Both the position numbers and the translations under genes were made by a program. A stretch of DNA of 48,572 nt from Candidatus Latescibacterota bacterium (GTDB lineage Bacteria; Latescibacterota; UBA2968; UBA8231). The stretch spans positions 2,501 to 51,072 of the forward strand of contig SICG01000006.1 in assembly GCA_009691525.1 (NCBI GenBank), in the 5' to 3' direction. The notes beneath the pieces are model-generated. The model worked only from the letters and a program-made list of their open reading frames with translations. It had not been told where the DNA came from and did not search any database. Numbering within the stretch: the stretch's first letter is position 1; the number at the start of each line of letters is the position of its first letter. Of the stretch, positions 21,903 through 31,011 are shown one piece after another.

Positions 21903-22559
21903 ATGTTGTTCCTGCGCCGCACCCTCCCCCTGATCGTCGCGCTGGTCTTTGGCCTGATCGGCATTGCCATCTACTACATCCCCCACAGCGGGGCCCAGCG
22001 GGTGGAGCAGGAGCTGTCGCTGTGGCTGCGCATCGTCTCGGCCTTTGCGTTCTTTCTCGGGTTGCTGAGCCTGCTCAGCTTTCACTGGCAGCGCATCCGC
22101 CAACGCCAGGCTGGCTGGGGGTACAGCCTGATCGCGCACCTCAGTTTTGGGCTGACGTTTTTGTTCACGCTCTACAACGACGGCAAAGGCCCATTCGCTC
22201 CCCAGGCCGAGACCGGCGCGTACCAGTGGATCTACCAGAACGTGCAGGTGCCCTGCGGGGCCACCATGTTCTCCATCCTGGCTTTTTTCATCGCCTCGGC
22301 AGCGTACCGAACCTTCAGGGCGCGCACCAGTGAAGCCACTATTTTGTTGGTGGCCGCGGTGGTGGTGATGCTGGGTCGGGTGCCCATCGGTGCCTACCTC
22401 TCCGACTACCTGCCCGCAGCCGCCCAGTGGCTGATGGACGTGCCCAACCTGGCGGCCAAGCGAGGCATTCTCCTGGGGGTGAGTCTGGGGGCCATCGCCA
22501 CGGCGCTGCGCATCATCTTCGGCATCGAGCGCTCCTACCTGGGCGCGGAGGAGTCATGA
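21903..22559 (+). CDS. Hypothetical six-helix membrane protein of the MutL/DUF6754 operon
   Basis: A 218-aa integral membrane protein with about six helices (near 6-26, 40-62, 72-92, 110-135, 143-164, 186-207). A short soluble loop follows helix 3, TLYNDGKGPFAPQAETGAY. No family is recognised. The Shine-Dalgarno GAGGAGG lies just upstream. The stop overlaps the next gene as ATGA. Confidence 0.75.
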   Translation: MLFLRRTLPLIVALVFGLIGIAIYYIPHSGAQRVEQELSLWLRIVSAFAFFLGLLSLLSFHWQRIRQRQAGWGYSLIAHLSFGLTFLFTLYNDGKGPFAPQAETGAYQWIYQNVQVPCGATMFSILAFFIASAAYRTFRARTSEATILLVAAVVVMLGRVPIGAYLSDYLPAAAQWLMDVPNLAAKRGILLGVSLGAIATALRIIFGIERSYLGAEES

Positions 22560-23389
22560 AGTTCTCGCTGCACAACCTCGACCGCCGCATCATCTTCCTC
22601 TGTGTCTTTCTCGGGGTGGCCATTCCCCTGCTCTTGCCCTTTTCCCTGCCGGTCAACATCACGCCCCCGGTGGAAGCGGTGTATCACCAGGTCGAGCGGA
22701 TCGCCGCCGAAAAGGGCACGGTGCTCTTGTCCTTTGATTACGGCCCTGGTTCCGAGGCCGAGTTGCAACCCATGGCCAGGGCCGTGCTGCGGCACTGCTT
22801 TTCCCGCCAGATCAAGGTGGTGGCCATCTGCCTATGGCCAGACGCCCCGGGTCTGGCGCAGGAGGTGTTGCAGGCCACGGCTGCGGAGAGCGGGATGCGC
22901 TACGGCGTAGACTACGCCTATATGGGGTACAAACCCGGCGGGGCCAGCGTGGTGCTCAACATGGGCCAGGAGTTCCGCAACGCCTTTGCCCAGGACGCCC
23001 GAGGCGTTTCCGCAGACAGCCTGGCGGTGTTGCGGGGCATTCATTCGCTGCGGGATTTTGGCCTGGTCTTCGACCTGGCGGCCGGCAGCACCATTGACCA
23101 GGTATGGATCCCTTATGGCCAGGAGAAGTATCGCTTTGTCCTGGCCGCCGGTTGCACTGCGGTGATGGCGCCCGACTTGTTCCCCTTCCTGCAGTCGGGG
23201 CAGATGGCCGGCCTGATCGCCGGGCTGGCCGGGGCCGCCGAATACGAAAAGCTGGTGGGTCGGCTCGATTCGGCCACCGCCGGCATGCAGGCTCAGTCCA
23301 TTACCCACCTGGTCATCATCGCCTTCATTGTCCTGGGCAACATCCTCTACTTCCTCGCCCGCCGCCAGGGCCAAAGGGGGGGCCAGTGA
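22556..23389 (+). CDS. Membrane-anchored protein with extracytoplasmic alpha/beta domain
   Basis: A 277-aa protein. One N-terminal helix (about 11-29) is followed by FSLPVNITPPVEAVYHQVER, a soluble alpha/beta domain of about 215 residues (GTVLLSFDYGPGSEAEL, RQIKVVAICLWPDAPGLA, VVLNMGQEFRNAFA), and a C-terminal helix (about 249-268). Topology would put the domain outside the cytoplasm. No catalytic motif is recognised. The frame is open from 22427, but ATG 22556 overlaps the preceding stop and gives the sensible anchor sequence. Its own stop overlaps the next GTG start. Confidence 0.75.
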   Translation: MKFSLHNLDRRIIFLCVFLGVAIPLLLPFSLPVNITPPVEAVYHQVERIAAEKGTVLLSFDYGPGSEAELQPMARAVLRHCFSRQIKVVAICLWPDAPGLAQEVLQATAAESGMRYGVDYAYMGYKPGGASVVLNMGQEFRNAFAQDARGVSADSLAVLRGIHSLRDFGLVFDLAAGSTIDQVWIPYGQEKYRFVLAAGCTAVMAPDLFPFLQSGQMAGLIAGLAGAAEYEKLVGRLDSATAGMQAQSITHLVIIAFIVLGNILYFLARRQGQRGGQ

Positions 23390-24108
23390 AGGGGGATCGG
23401 TTATTTTTTATCGGCTTTTTTCTCGTTTTTGCACTGGTCAATAGCTACCTGCTGACCAGCGGCAAACTGAATGCCGATTGGACCGGCTTTGGGGTGATCA
23501 CCGCCGCCGGCCTGAGTCTGGCCCTGTACAGTTTTCTCTACAAGGACAATCCGCTTTTCAAGTTCGCTGAGCATGTGTTTGTGGGGGTCGCCGCAGCCTA
23601 CTCCTTTGGTCAGGTTTGGTTTCCCACCCTCTACAGCGAGATCATCGAGCCGCTGCTGAATCCGGGTAGTGCAGCCCAGCCGATCGGCTGGCTCATAGTG
23701 GTCCCCACGACGCTGGGTCTGCTGATGATGACGCGGGTCTCCCGTCGCCTCGGCTGGCTCAGCCGCTACGCTTTTGCCTTTGTCGTGGGGTTGGGGGCCG
23801 GTCTGACCATTCCCCGCTCGATCTCCTCCTTTTTGCTCGCCCAGATCGAGCCGACACTCCGGCCGCTGACCTGGAGCATCGAGGGACTCAACCTGGCCAT
23901 CATCCTGGTCGGGGTGGTGAGCGTATTGATCTATTTCTTTTTTTCTGTGGAGCATACCGGGGTGGTGGGCCGTATTTCCCGGGTGGGGATCTGGTTCCTG
24001 ATGGTCTCCTTTGGGGCTTCATTCGGCTATACCATCATGGCACGGCTCTCCCTGCTCATCGGCCGCGTCTCCTTCCTTTTCTCCGACTGGTTGCACCTGA
24101 TCAAGTAA
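23386..24108 (+). CDS. Hypothetical polytopic membrane protein, last gene of the MutL/DUF6754 operon
   Basis: A 240-aa protein with about seven membrane helices (near 6-24, 34-52, 61-78, 100-116, 124-141, 174-194, 205-226). No family is recognised. The frame runs back to 23104, but those residues are the shadow of the preceding gene. GTG 23386 overlaps that gene's stop (GTGA) and gives MKGDRLFFIGFF. It ends the co-directional run; the next 190 bp are non-coding and carry a promoter for the following gene. Confidence 0.75.
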   Translation: MKGDRLFFIGFFLVFALVNSYLLTSGKLNADWTGFGVITAAGLSLALYSFLYKDNPLFKFAEHVFVGVAAAYSFGQVWFPTLYSEIIEPLLNPGSAAQPIGWLIVVPTTLGLLMMTRVSRRLGWLSRYAFAFVVGLGAGLTIPRSISSFLLAQIEPTLRPLTWSIEGLNLAIILVGVVSVLIYFFFSVEHTGVVGRISRVGIWFLMVSFGASFGYTIMARLSLLIGRVSFLFSDWLHLIK

Positions 24109-24224
24109 CAGCCCCCAGCCCCAATCAATCTCTCCCTGCGCCTATAACTATACATCTGCGCCCCATTTTTTGCCCAAAATTTGCCCCCCAGACGCCTGAG
24201 TCCAGGAAAAGTTTCAAAAAAGAG

Positions 24225-24253
24225 TTGCCATCAGGTTAAATCTTTGTTATAAG
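24225..24253 (+). promoter_or_regulatory. Sigma-70-like promoter of the TonB receptor operon
   Basis: TTGCCA (24225-24230), exactly 17 nt, then TATAAG (24248-24253), in an A/T-rich patch of an otherwise G+C-rich region. It is 50 bp before the gene at 24303. The rest of the 24109-24302 gap shows no ORF and no clear terminator for the preceding operon. Confidence 0.7.
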
Positions 24254-24302
24254 TTGGCACTATGAGTTAAAGTCATCCGTGTAATTCCTCACCAAGGAGG
24301 AG

Positions 24303-27300
24303 ATGATGGGTCATCTGTTTTGGCGGACCATGCTGGTCCTGAGCGCGCTGGTGGCGCTGGCGGTCGGGCCGGCCTGGGCTGGCGGCGAAGGCAAGATCGC
24401 CGGCACAGTAAAAGATGCCAAGAGCGGCGAAGTGTTGATTGGTGCCAATATCAGCCTGGTGGATACCAAACTGGGCACCACTTCCGACAGCAGGGGTCAC
24501 TTTTTCGTCCTCAATGTCCCCTCCGGGACATACAGCCTCAAAATCACCTATATCGGCTATACCTCCTATTTGCTGGAGGAAGTGCGGGTCTCGGCCGACC
24601 TGACCACCAACCTGGAAGCCAAGCTGAGTTCGGCTGACATCCAGGTCAAGGAGATGGTGGTCAAGGCTGAAAAGCCCATCATCGACAAGAACGCCACCAA
24701 TGCCGTGCGCATCGTCGGCGCCGAAGATCTGGAGATTATGCCCTTCAGGGGGATCCAGAACGTCTTCGCCCTGCAGGCCGGCGTGGTCGAGGACGAAGGG
24801 GCGTTACACGTGCGCGGTTCGCGTGAGGACGAGATCGGCTACTATGTGGAGGGCGCCAATGTGCGCAACGTGGTCACCGGCCTCACGGCGGTGGGCTTGA
24901 TCGACGAGGCGGTGGAGGAGGTGCAGTTGCAGGCCGGCGGCTTCAACGCCGAGTACGGCGGGGCCAATGGCGGGATCATCCTCCAGGAACTGCGCACCGG
25001 TGGGACGCAGTGGCATGTGGGGGCGCTCGCCGAGGGCGACAATTTCACCTCCAAATACAAGAAGGGCCTGGGCACCTATTCCTACGGCTACAGCAACCAG
25101 GTGCTGACCCTGAGCGGGCCGCTGCTGGGCACCAATAGGATTCGCACCTTCCTGGCCTACCAGCGCCGGGTCCGTGGTTCCGATCCGGTATTCTGGGACG
25201 GCTTTGATTTTAAGAACATGGTCGATACCGGCAACCGGGGCGGTCGGGTGCATTGGCGCAAGGATGCCGCAGGTGATCCGATCCCGGACACCTTGGCCGA
25301 CCTGAGGCTGCAGCCGGGCAACGTCGCCCACACTGGTCGCACGGCCTTTGATTTCAACGGTACCCTGCTCTTCGACTACAACCCCATCCAGTTGCGGGTC
25401 ACCGGGCTGTACACCAAGGAAAACCGCGAGTACAACCCGGCACCCATCCGCAATATGCTCAACCTGGACCGATTGCCCGAAGCGGACCGGACCTCCGGGT
25501 TGCTCAACGTCAAAGGCACCCACCTCCTCGACCCCAGCCTGTTCTACGAGCTGAACTTCAGCCTGTACAAGCAGGATCGCAACTTCTTCGACCCGGTCTT
25601 CAAGGATAATTTCATCGTCTACGACGACAGTGTGGCGGCGGCCCGGGCGAATTCGAGTTTCACCCGCTTCTCCAGCCAGGGCAGTGTGCCCGAGACCTAC
25701 GACTTTGTCGGTTTCCCCTTCAACCGGCCAGGAACGCCCACCTCTTACGCGGACGGCGATTCGCGCTTCAGCTTCTACGGTAAAGAGAACGACAAATACC
25801 TGGGTTTTGCCGGCAGCGTCACCAAGCAGACCCAAGTCCACCAGCTCAAGGCGGGTTTCGATTTGCAGAAATGGACCTCGCGGCGCTTCCAGTTCTTCTC
25901 CAACAATATCCGCAGCGCCATCCAGTCGCATTATCCGCAGCTGGACGCGGTTTTCCAGGATTACTATGCCGGCAAGGTCACCCAGGACGACCTGCTCGAC
26001 GCGCTAATCACCAAGGCTGAGAGCATCAAGGACCCAGGCAAGGGCACCATCGAGGACCTGAAGGTGATGATCCGCAACACCAGCCGCGGCGACTTCTACG
26101 GTTATGACGAATTTGGCCGCGAGCAGAACGGCAGCGGCCTGGAAGGCCCGCGCAAACCCACCCTGGGTTCGGGCTACCTCCAGGACAAGATTGAATACCG
26201 GGACTTGATCATCAACGCCGGGCTGCGCTGGGATTACTTTGCTGTGAACAGCTGGCGCTTCAAGGACCAGTCTGCCCCGGTGCGCGACGACAATGCCTAT
26301 ACCATCGACCTCAAATCGATGCAGAAGACCCGAACCTTCAACGAACTCAGTCCGCGCCTGGGGCTCTCCTTCCCGGTGTCCGATCTGACGGTCTTCCACG
26401 TGCAGTACGGCCGCTTCTCCCAGATGCCGGCTCTGCGCGACATGTTCACTGGCGGGGCACGGTTGGCCGTGGAAATGGGCGGGCAGAACTACATCCCCGT
26501 CCCCACTGCGTTCGACATCGAACCCATCCGTACCACCCAGTACGAGGTCGGCTTCGAACGCCAGTTCACCGAGGCGGCTTCCTTTGACATCACCGGCTTC
26601 TACCGCGATGTGAAGGGGCAGCTCCAGATCCGCAAACAGGACCTGAGCCCGAACGCCGTGGGCGTGGGCGCCTTCAATTACCTGCAGAACGGCGATTTCG
26701 CCACCACCAAGGGCATCGAGTTCGTCTTCAAGCTGCGGCGCATCAACCGCTTGCGGGCCGAGTTGAACTACACCCTGTCCGATGCCCGTGGCACCGGTTC
26801 TTCGCTCAGCAGCGCGGTTTCCGGAGTGGAGAATGCCACCAACCTGCCGACCATCATTTCTCCGCTGGACTTCAACGAGACCCACCGCGGTTCGTTTTAC
26901 CTGGATTATCGTTTCGCCGAGAACGAAGGCGGTCCCATCCTGGAACGGCTGGGCGCCAACCTGCTCTTCCACTTCACCAGCGGGCACAACTTCACCCTGG
27001 TGGAAGGCTCCATCGGCCAGCGCGGCCCGGAAGAGGGGGGCATCCTCGCCAACGACGACCCGCGCTCTCGCAAACCCATGGAGGCGATCAATACCTCCAC
27101 CACCCCCTGGACCTTCCAGACCGACCTGCGGGTGGACAAAGGCTTCACCCTCTTCGGGGTGAATGCCCAGGCCTACGCGTATATCCAGAACCTCTTCAAC
27201 CGGCAGAATGTGACCAACGTTTACGGCCGCACCGGCAACGCCAAAGACGACGGTTTCCTGACCAGCCCAGAGTTGAGCCAGAAGATCGTCGAGGCCAATG

Positions 27301-27431
27301 GTGGTTTGGAGTACCAGCAGCTCTACGAGGCTATCAACGTGGCCAACCGCCAGAACTACTGGTTCGCCGAGGGCGGCGATATCTACGACGAGCCGCGCCA
27401 GCTCCGCTTCGGCTTGAAGTTTAGGCTGTGA
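24303..27431 (+). CDS. TonB-dependent receptor with carboxypeptidase-like N-domain
   Basis: A 1042-aa outer-membrane receptor. Signal peptide about 1-26. A carboxypeptidase regulatory-like domain follows (about 30-110: IAGTVKDAKSGEVLIGANIS, YSLKITYIGYTSYLLEEV). The plug domain (about 120-235) has ALHVRGSREDEIGYYVEGAN and FNAEYGGANGGIILQE. The barrel runs to the C-terminus, ending RQLRFGLKFRL. No TonB box is evident. This architecture is typical of FCB-group bacteria. AGGAGG ends 2 nt before ATG 24303 and 5 nt before a second ATG at 24306, which may be the real start. The substrate is unknown. Confidence 0.9.
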   Translation: MMGHLFWRTMLVLSALVALAVGPAWAGGEGKIAGTVKDAKSGEVLIGANISLVDTKLGTTSDSRGHFFVLNVPSGTYSLKITYIGYTSYLLEEVRVSADLTTNLEAKLSSADIQVKEMVVKAEKPIIDKNATNAVRIVGAEDLEIMPFRGIQNVFALQAGVVEDEGALHVRGSREDEIGYYVEGANVRNVVTGLTAVGLIDEAVEEVQLQAGGFNAEYGGANGGIILQELRTGGTQWHVGALAEGDNFTSKYKKGLGTYSYGYSNQVLTLSGPLLGTNRIRTFLAYQRRVRGSDPVFWDGFDFKNMVDTGNRGGRVHWRKDAAGDPIPDTLADLRLQPGNVAHTGRTAFDFNGTLLFDYNPIQLRVTGLYTKENREYNPAPIRNMLNLDRLPEADRTSGLLNVKGTHLLDPSLFYELNFSLYKQDRNFFDPVFKDNFIVYDDSVAAARANSSFTRFSSQGSVPETYDFVGFPFNRPGTPTSYADGDSRFSFYGKENDKYLGFAGSVTKQTQVHQLKAGFDLQKWTSRRFQFFSNNIRSAIQSHYPQLDAVFQDYYAGKVTQDDLLDALITKAESIKDPGKGTIEDLKVMIRNTSRGDFYGYDEFGREQNGSGLEGPRKPTLGSGYLQDKIEYRDLIINAGLRWDYFAVNSWRFKDQSAPVRDDNAYTIDLKSMQKTRTFNELSPRLGLSFPVSDLTVFHVQYGRFSQMPALRDMFTGGARLAVEMGGQNYIPVPTAFDIEPIRTTQYEVGFERQFTEAASFDITGFYRDVKGQLQIRKQDLSPNAVGVGAFNYLQNGDFATTKGIEFVFKLRRINRLRAELNYTLSDARGTGSSLSSAVSGVENATNLPTIISPLDFNETHRGSFYLDYRFAENEGGPILERLGANLLFHFTSGHNFTLVEGSIGQRGPEEGGILANDDPRSRKPMEAINTSTTPWTFQTDLRVDKGFTLFGVNAQAYAYIQNLFNRQNVTNVYGRTGNAKDDGFLTSPELSQKIVEANGGLEYQQLYEAINVANRQNYWFAEGGDIYDEPRQLRFGLKFRL

Positions 27432-27509
27432 GCTATGAAAACGCGTGGGGACATGAATCGTAGGGGTGAAACCTGTTTCTCTCCTACTATAATCCAGGGG
27501 AATTGCGCT

Positions 27510-30500
27510 ATGAGAACGATGTTCGCAATGCTCTTGCTCGGGGTGGTGCTGTGCTTCGCGGCTGAAAGCCGCGAAGCCGGCCCGGTCAGGGCGGCCAAGA
27601 TCGCCCAGGGCGCGGCCTTCGGCGAAAGAGCCCTGATCAACATCAACAACATGTCCATGTGGTTCAGGCGCGATGGGTATTCCGCCGGCAATCCTTTCAC
27701 TGACAACTCCGGCGTCACCTATCCCCGCTCCACGGACAAGGCCATCTACCGCGACGGCCTGATCTGGGGCGGCCGGGTGTCCGACGCCGATCCGCAGGAA
27801 CTGCGGGTGGGTGGCCAGACCTACGCAATCGGTTCGGTGCCGGGCCGCATCATCTCCAAAGGAGTGGCCGAAAGTATCGATGATCCTTCGGTGCGCATCT
27901 ACCGCATCCGGCGCGATTACCGCACCGCCGACCTGCGCCTAGACGTCGCTGAGATGCTCAACGAGGGCCTGAGCGAGGTCGCCGACGCCGACGTGGCCGC
28001 CCTGCGCGACCAGTACGACAAGGACTGGCGCGAATGGCCCATCGCCAAGGGAGCGCCTTACTATGACCGGGACGGCAATGGCCAGTACAACCCCAAGTTC
28101 GACGCCAAGGGCAACCCTGACCTGAGCGCCGATGAACCTGGTATTGCCGGCGCTGACCAGGTGGCCTGGTTCGTGCTCAATGACCTGGACGCCGGGGCCG
28201 TAGCTGCGCTCTACGGCTCCAACCCCATCGGCCTGGAAGTGCAGGTGACCTTGTGGGGGTACGCTCGCACCGATGCGCTGGGGGAGGTGATCTTCAAGAA
28301 GTACAAGACCATTTACAAAGGCCGCAGCGATACGCCCGACAATGCCACCATCAAGGATATGTACTTCGCCCAGTGGTCCGATCCGGACCTAGGGGATGCC
28401 GGCGACGACTTTGCCGGCTGCGATGTGGGGCTGAGCCTGGGCTATATCTACAACTCGATCACGGCCGACGCCAACTACAGCAAGTTCGACCTGGCCCCGC
28501 CGGCGGCCGGGTACGACTTTCTCCAGGGCCCCATCGTGCCGGTCTATATCGAGGACGCCGAAGGCAACCAGGTGCTGGACGAAAGCGCCGAGGCCATCTT
28601 CAACGGCGGCAAACGCCAAGGCTACAAGAACCTGCCCATGACCTCCTTTGTGTATTTTGCCGCCGGGTCCTCGATCACCGATCCGGAGTTGGGCGCGTAC
28701 AACGGCACCAAGCAATGGTACAACCTGCTGCGCGGCTTCCAGCCCCAGGCAGACGTGGAAAATCCAGTGCCCTACACCGACGAAATAACCAAAGCGGAGA
28801 CGAAGTTTACTCTCAATGGCGACCCGGTGCGGGCCACAGGCTGGAACGACGGGGTGCCGCTCCCGGCCGGGGACCGGCGCATCGTGCTCAATACCGGCCC
28901 CTTTGAAATGGTCCTTGGGGATACCCAGGAGGTGGTGGTGGCCCTGGTGGCCGGCATCGGCACCGACCGGCTGCGCAGTGTGGCCAAGATGAAGTTCAAC
29001 GACAAGTCCGTGCAAGGTGCGTACAACAGCTTCTTCCAGGTGGCCTCGCCGCCGGCGGCCCCCAACGTGCGGGTGGCCCAATTGGACCACACCATCGTGC
29101 TAGACTGGGGCTGGAACAGGGACGCAGTAGTCAAAACGGAGGGTCAGGGTTCGCCCGGCTTTGAATTCGAGGGCTACAACCTCTACCAGTTGCCCTCACC
29201 CGAGGCTTCGCTGTCTCAGGGCAGGAAGCTGGCCACCTTCGACATCGACAACGCAGTCACCACCATTCTGGGCAACGATCTGGACGATGTCTCCGGGGTG
29301 GAACTCAACGTGCCCAGGCAGATCGGCGGCAATTCCGGCATCCGGCGGAATATCAAACTCACCCAGGACGCCCTGCGCGGCACTCCCCTGGTCAACGGGC
29401 AGCGCTACTATTTTACGGTGACGGCGTACAACCGAAACACTGACCCTGAAGATCCCGTGACCAGCCTGGAGAGTGGAGCCCAGGTCTTGGTGACCGTGCC
29501 GCAGGCGCCGCCGCCGGGCACCCGCTACCTGAGCAAGGCCGAGCAGGTGCTGGACGGTGCGCATAGCGCCGGGAAAAGTGACGGCTCGGTCCAGGCCCTG
29601 GTGGTGGACCCGACGCAAACCACCGGCAGCAACTATCAGGTGGTGTACCGCGATTCGGTGCATACCGAATTGGATGCGGATGGCGCTGAGGTGGTGACCA
29701 ACCTAGTGGTCTGGGACCTGCGCAACACCACTGCCAACCAAACCCTGTTGGCTGGCCAGACCGATCAGTCGGGGGCCGGGCAATACATCGGCGCCGACGG
29801 CATCGAGGTGCATGCCTTTGGGCCGGCCAAGGGTATGAAGGGCTGGGAGATCCCTGGGGGGCAGCGTTGGTGGACCTGGGCCAATGCCGATTGGGGCGCA
29901 GAGGGGTTCGGGCCGGCGGAGGCCGGCGTGCCGGGTGCCATCACCGGCGATGTGAGCAGTCAGTGGTTCACAACCAGTACCGTAACTCCGGCCCAGTTGC
30001 GCACGGTGGAGATTCGTTTCACCACCGTCAACGAGGCCGACGGCGAAGATCAGTACAAACCCCTGGACCTGAACAACCCCAATGTCTCCTATGCGTACCG
30101 GTACATGCGCCGGGCAGTGGACGCGGCCCCGGCGACGGCGGACCAGACCACCACGGCCGCGCCCTACGATTGGAGCAAGTATATCGTCAATCCTTCTCCG
30201 GGGTATTCTTTCCAGGATCGAAGCCCGATTTGCCTCTCGGCCTGGGATATGGAGAGCACCCCGCCCCGCCGCCTGGAGGTTGGTTTCTTGGAGAACAACG
30301 TGGCGGGCGGTCTGGTGAACGGGGCGTACGGGCCGGCCTTCAACGGCAAGGCCAGCAACATCGGTGGCACCGGGCCACGCGAATGGCTCTTCGTCTTCGA
30401 CCTGCCCTACAGCGAAGATCGCAATGGCGGCGCTGATCTGCTGAAAAACGCCGATGTGTCCGCTGAGCCGCTCCCGCTGATGTGGATCGTCTTCGCCGCC

Positions 30501-30971
30501 CGGCGCCGGGACGCCAGTACCGAAGCTGCGCCGGCCTTCCCCAAGGACGGCGGCAGCTTCCTGATGGTCGCCAACCACGTCAACACCAAGGAAGATATCT
30601 TCAGCTTCACTGTGCCCGGGGTGATTTCGAATGCGGACTCGCTGAAGGAGGACGTCAAGAAGGTGAATGTCTTCCCCAATCCCTACTACGGGGTCAACCA
30701 GGCCGAGACCAGCCGCTACACGCACTTTGTGACCTTCAGTCACCTGCCCAAGAAGGCCACGATCCGCATCTTCGACCTGGCCGGCACCTTGGTTCGCACC
30801 ATCGAGAAGGACAACGCGGAGCAGTACCAGCAGTGGGATCTGAACAACGAAGAGGAACTGCCGGTGGCCAGCGGCCTATACATCGCGCACATCGAAATGC
30901 CCGATGTCAATAAGACCAAGATCCTGAAAGTGGCGGTCATCCAGGAACAGCAGTTCCTGGAGCGCTATTGA
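27510..30971 (+). CDS. Very large secreted protein with type IX-like C-terminal sorting domain
   Basis: A 1153-aa exported protein. ATG 27510 gives a clean signal peptide (MRTMFAMLLLGVVLCFAAES) with AGGGGAA 7 nt upstream; the frame is open from 27435 but those codons lack sense. Features: YYDRDGNGQYNPKFD near 190 (calcium-loop-like), ADQVAWFVLNDLDAG near 222, an Fn3-like segment near 530-660 and a C-terminal domain of about 105 residues beginning VNVFPNPYYGVN. The last resembles the Por secretion-tail/FlgD-Ig type domain (IRIFDLAGTLVRTI, VASGLYIAHI). Proteins with this layout are common in FCB candidate phyla; function is unknown. It lies between a TonB receptor and a PorV-like barrel, suggesting cargo or a surface partner. 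Confidence 0.8.
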   Translation: MRTMFAMLLLGVVLCFAAESREAGPVRAAKIAQGAAFGERALININNMSMWFRRDGYSAGNPFTDNSGVTYPRSTDKAIYRDGLIWGGRVSDADPQELRVGGQTYAIGSVPGRIISKGVAESIDDPSVRIYRIRRDYRTADLRLDVAEMLNEGLSEVADADVAALRDQYDKDWREWPIAKGAPYYDRDGNGQYNPKFDAKGNPDLSADEPGIAGADQVAWFVLNDLDAGAVAALYGSNPIGLEVQVTLWGYARTDALGEVIFKKYKTIYKGRSDTPDNATIKDMYFAQWSDPDLGDAGDDFAGCDVGLSLGYIYNSITADANYSKFDLAPPAAGYDFLQGPIVPVYIEDAEGNQVLDESAEAIFNGGKRQGYKNLPMTSFVYFAAGSSITDPELGAYNGTKQWYNLLRGFQPQADVENPVPYTDEITKAETKFTLNGDPVRATGWNDGVPLPAGDRRIVLNTGPFEMVLGDTQEVVVALVAGIGTDRLRSVAKMKFNDKSVQGAYNSFFQVASPPAAPNVRVAQLDHTIVLDWGWNRDAVVKTEGQGSPGFEFEGYNLYQLPSPEASLSQGRKLATFDIDNAVTTILGNDLDDVSGVELNVPRQIGGNSGIRRNIKLTQDALRGTPLVNGQRYYFTVTAYNRNTDPEDPVTSLESGAQVLVTVPQAPPPGTRYLSKAEQVLDGAHSAGKSDGSVQALVVDPTQTTGSNYQVVYRDSVHTELDADGAEVVTNLVVWDLRNTTANQTLLAGQTDQSGAGQYIGADGIEVHAFGPAKGMKGWEIPGGQRWWTWANADWGAEGFGPAEAGVPGAITGDVSSQWFTTSTVTPAQLRTVEIRFTTVNEADGEDQYKPLDLNNPNVSYAYRYMRRAVDAAPATADQTTTAAPYDWSKYIVNPSPGYSFQDRSPICLSAWDMESTPPRRLEVGFLENNVAGGLVNGAYGPAFNGKASNIGGTGPREWLFVFDLPYSEDRNGGADLLKNADVSAEPLPLMWIVFAARRRDASTEAAPAFPKDGGSFLMVANHVNTKEDIFSFTVPGVISNADSLKEDVKKVNVFPNPYYGVNQAETSRYTHFVTFSHLPKKATIRIFDLAGTLVRTIEKDNAEQYQQWDLNNEEELPVASGLYIAHIEMPDVNKTKILKVAVIQEQQFLERY

Positions 30972-31011
30972 GACGCGAACCCCGGACGCTCTAAAAAAGG
31001 GAGATACCTCC

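Noticed and set aside
27466-27493. TATAAT at 27488-27493 as a promoter for the giant secreted protein
   Set aside because: The implied transcript start would fall in the ribosome-binding site at 27496-27502, and the -35 is poor.
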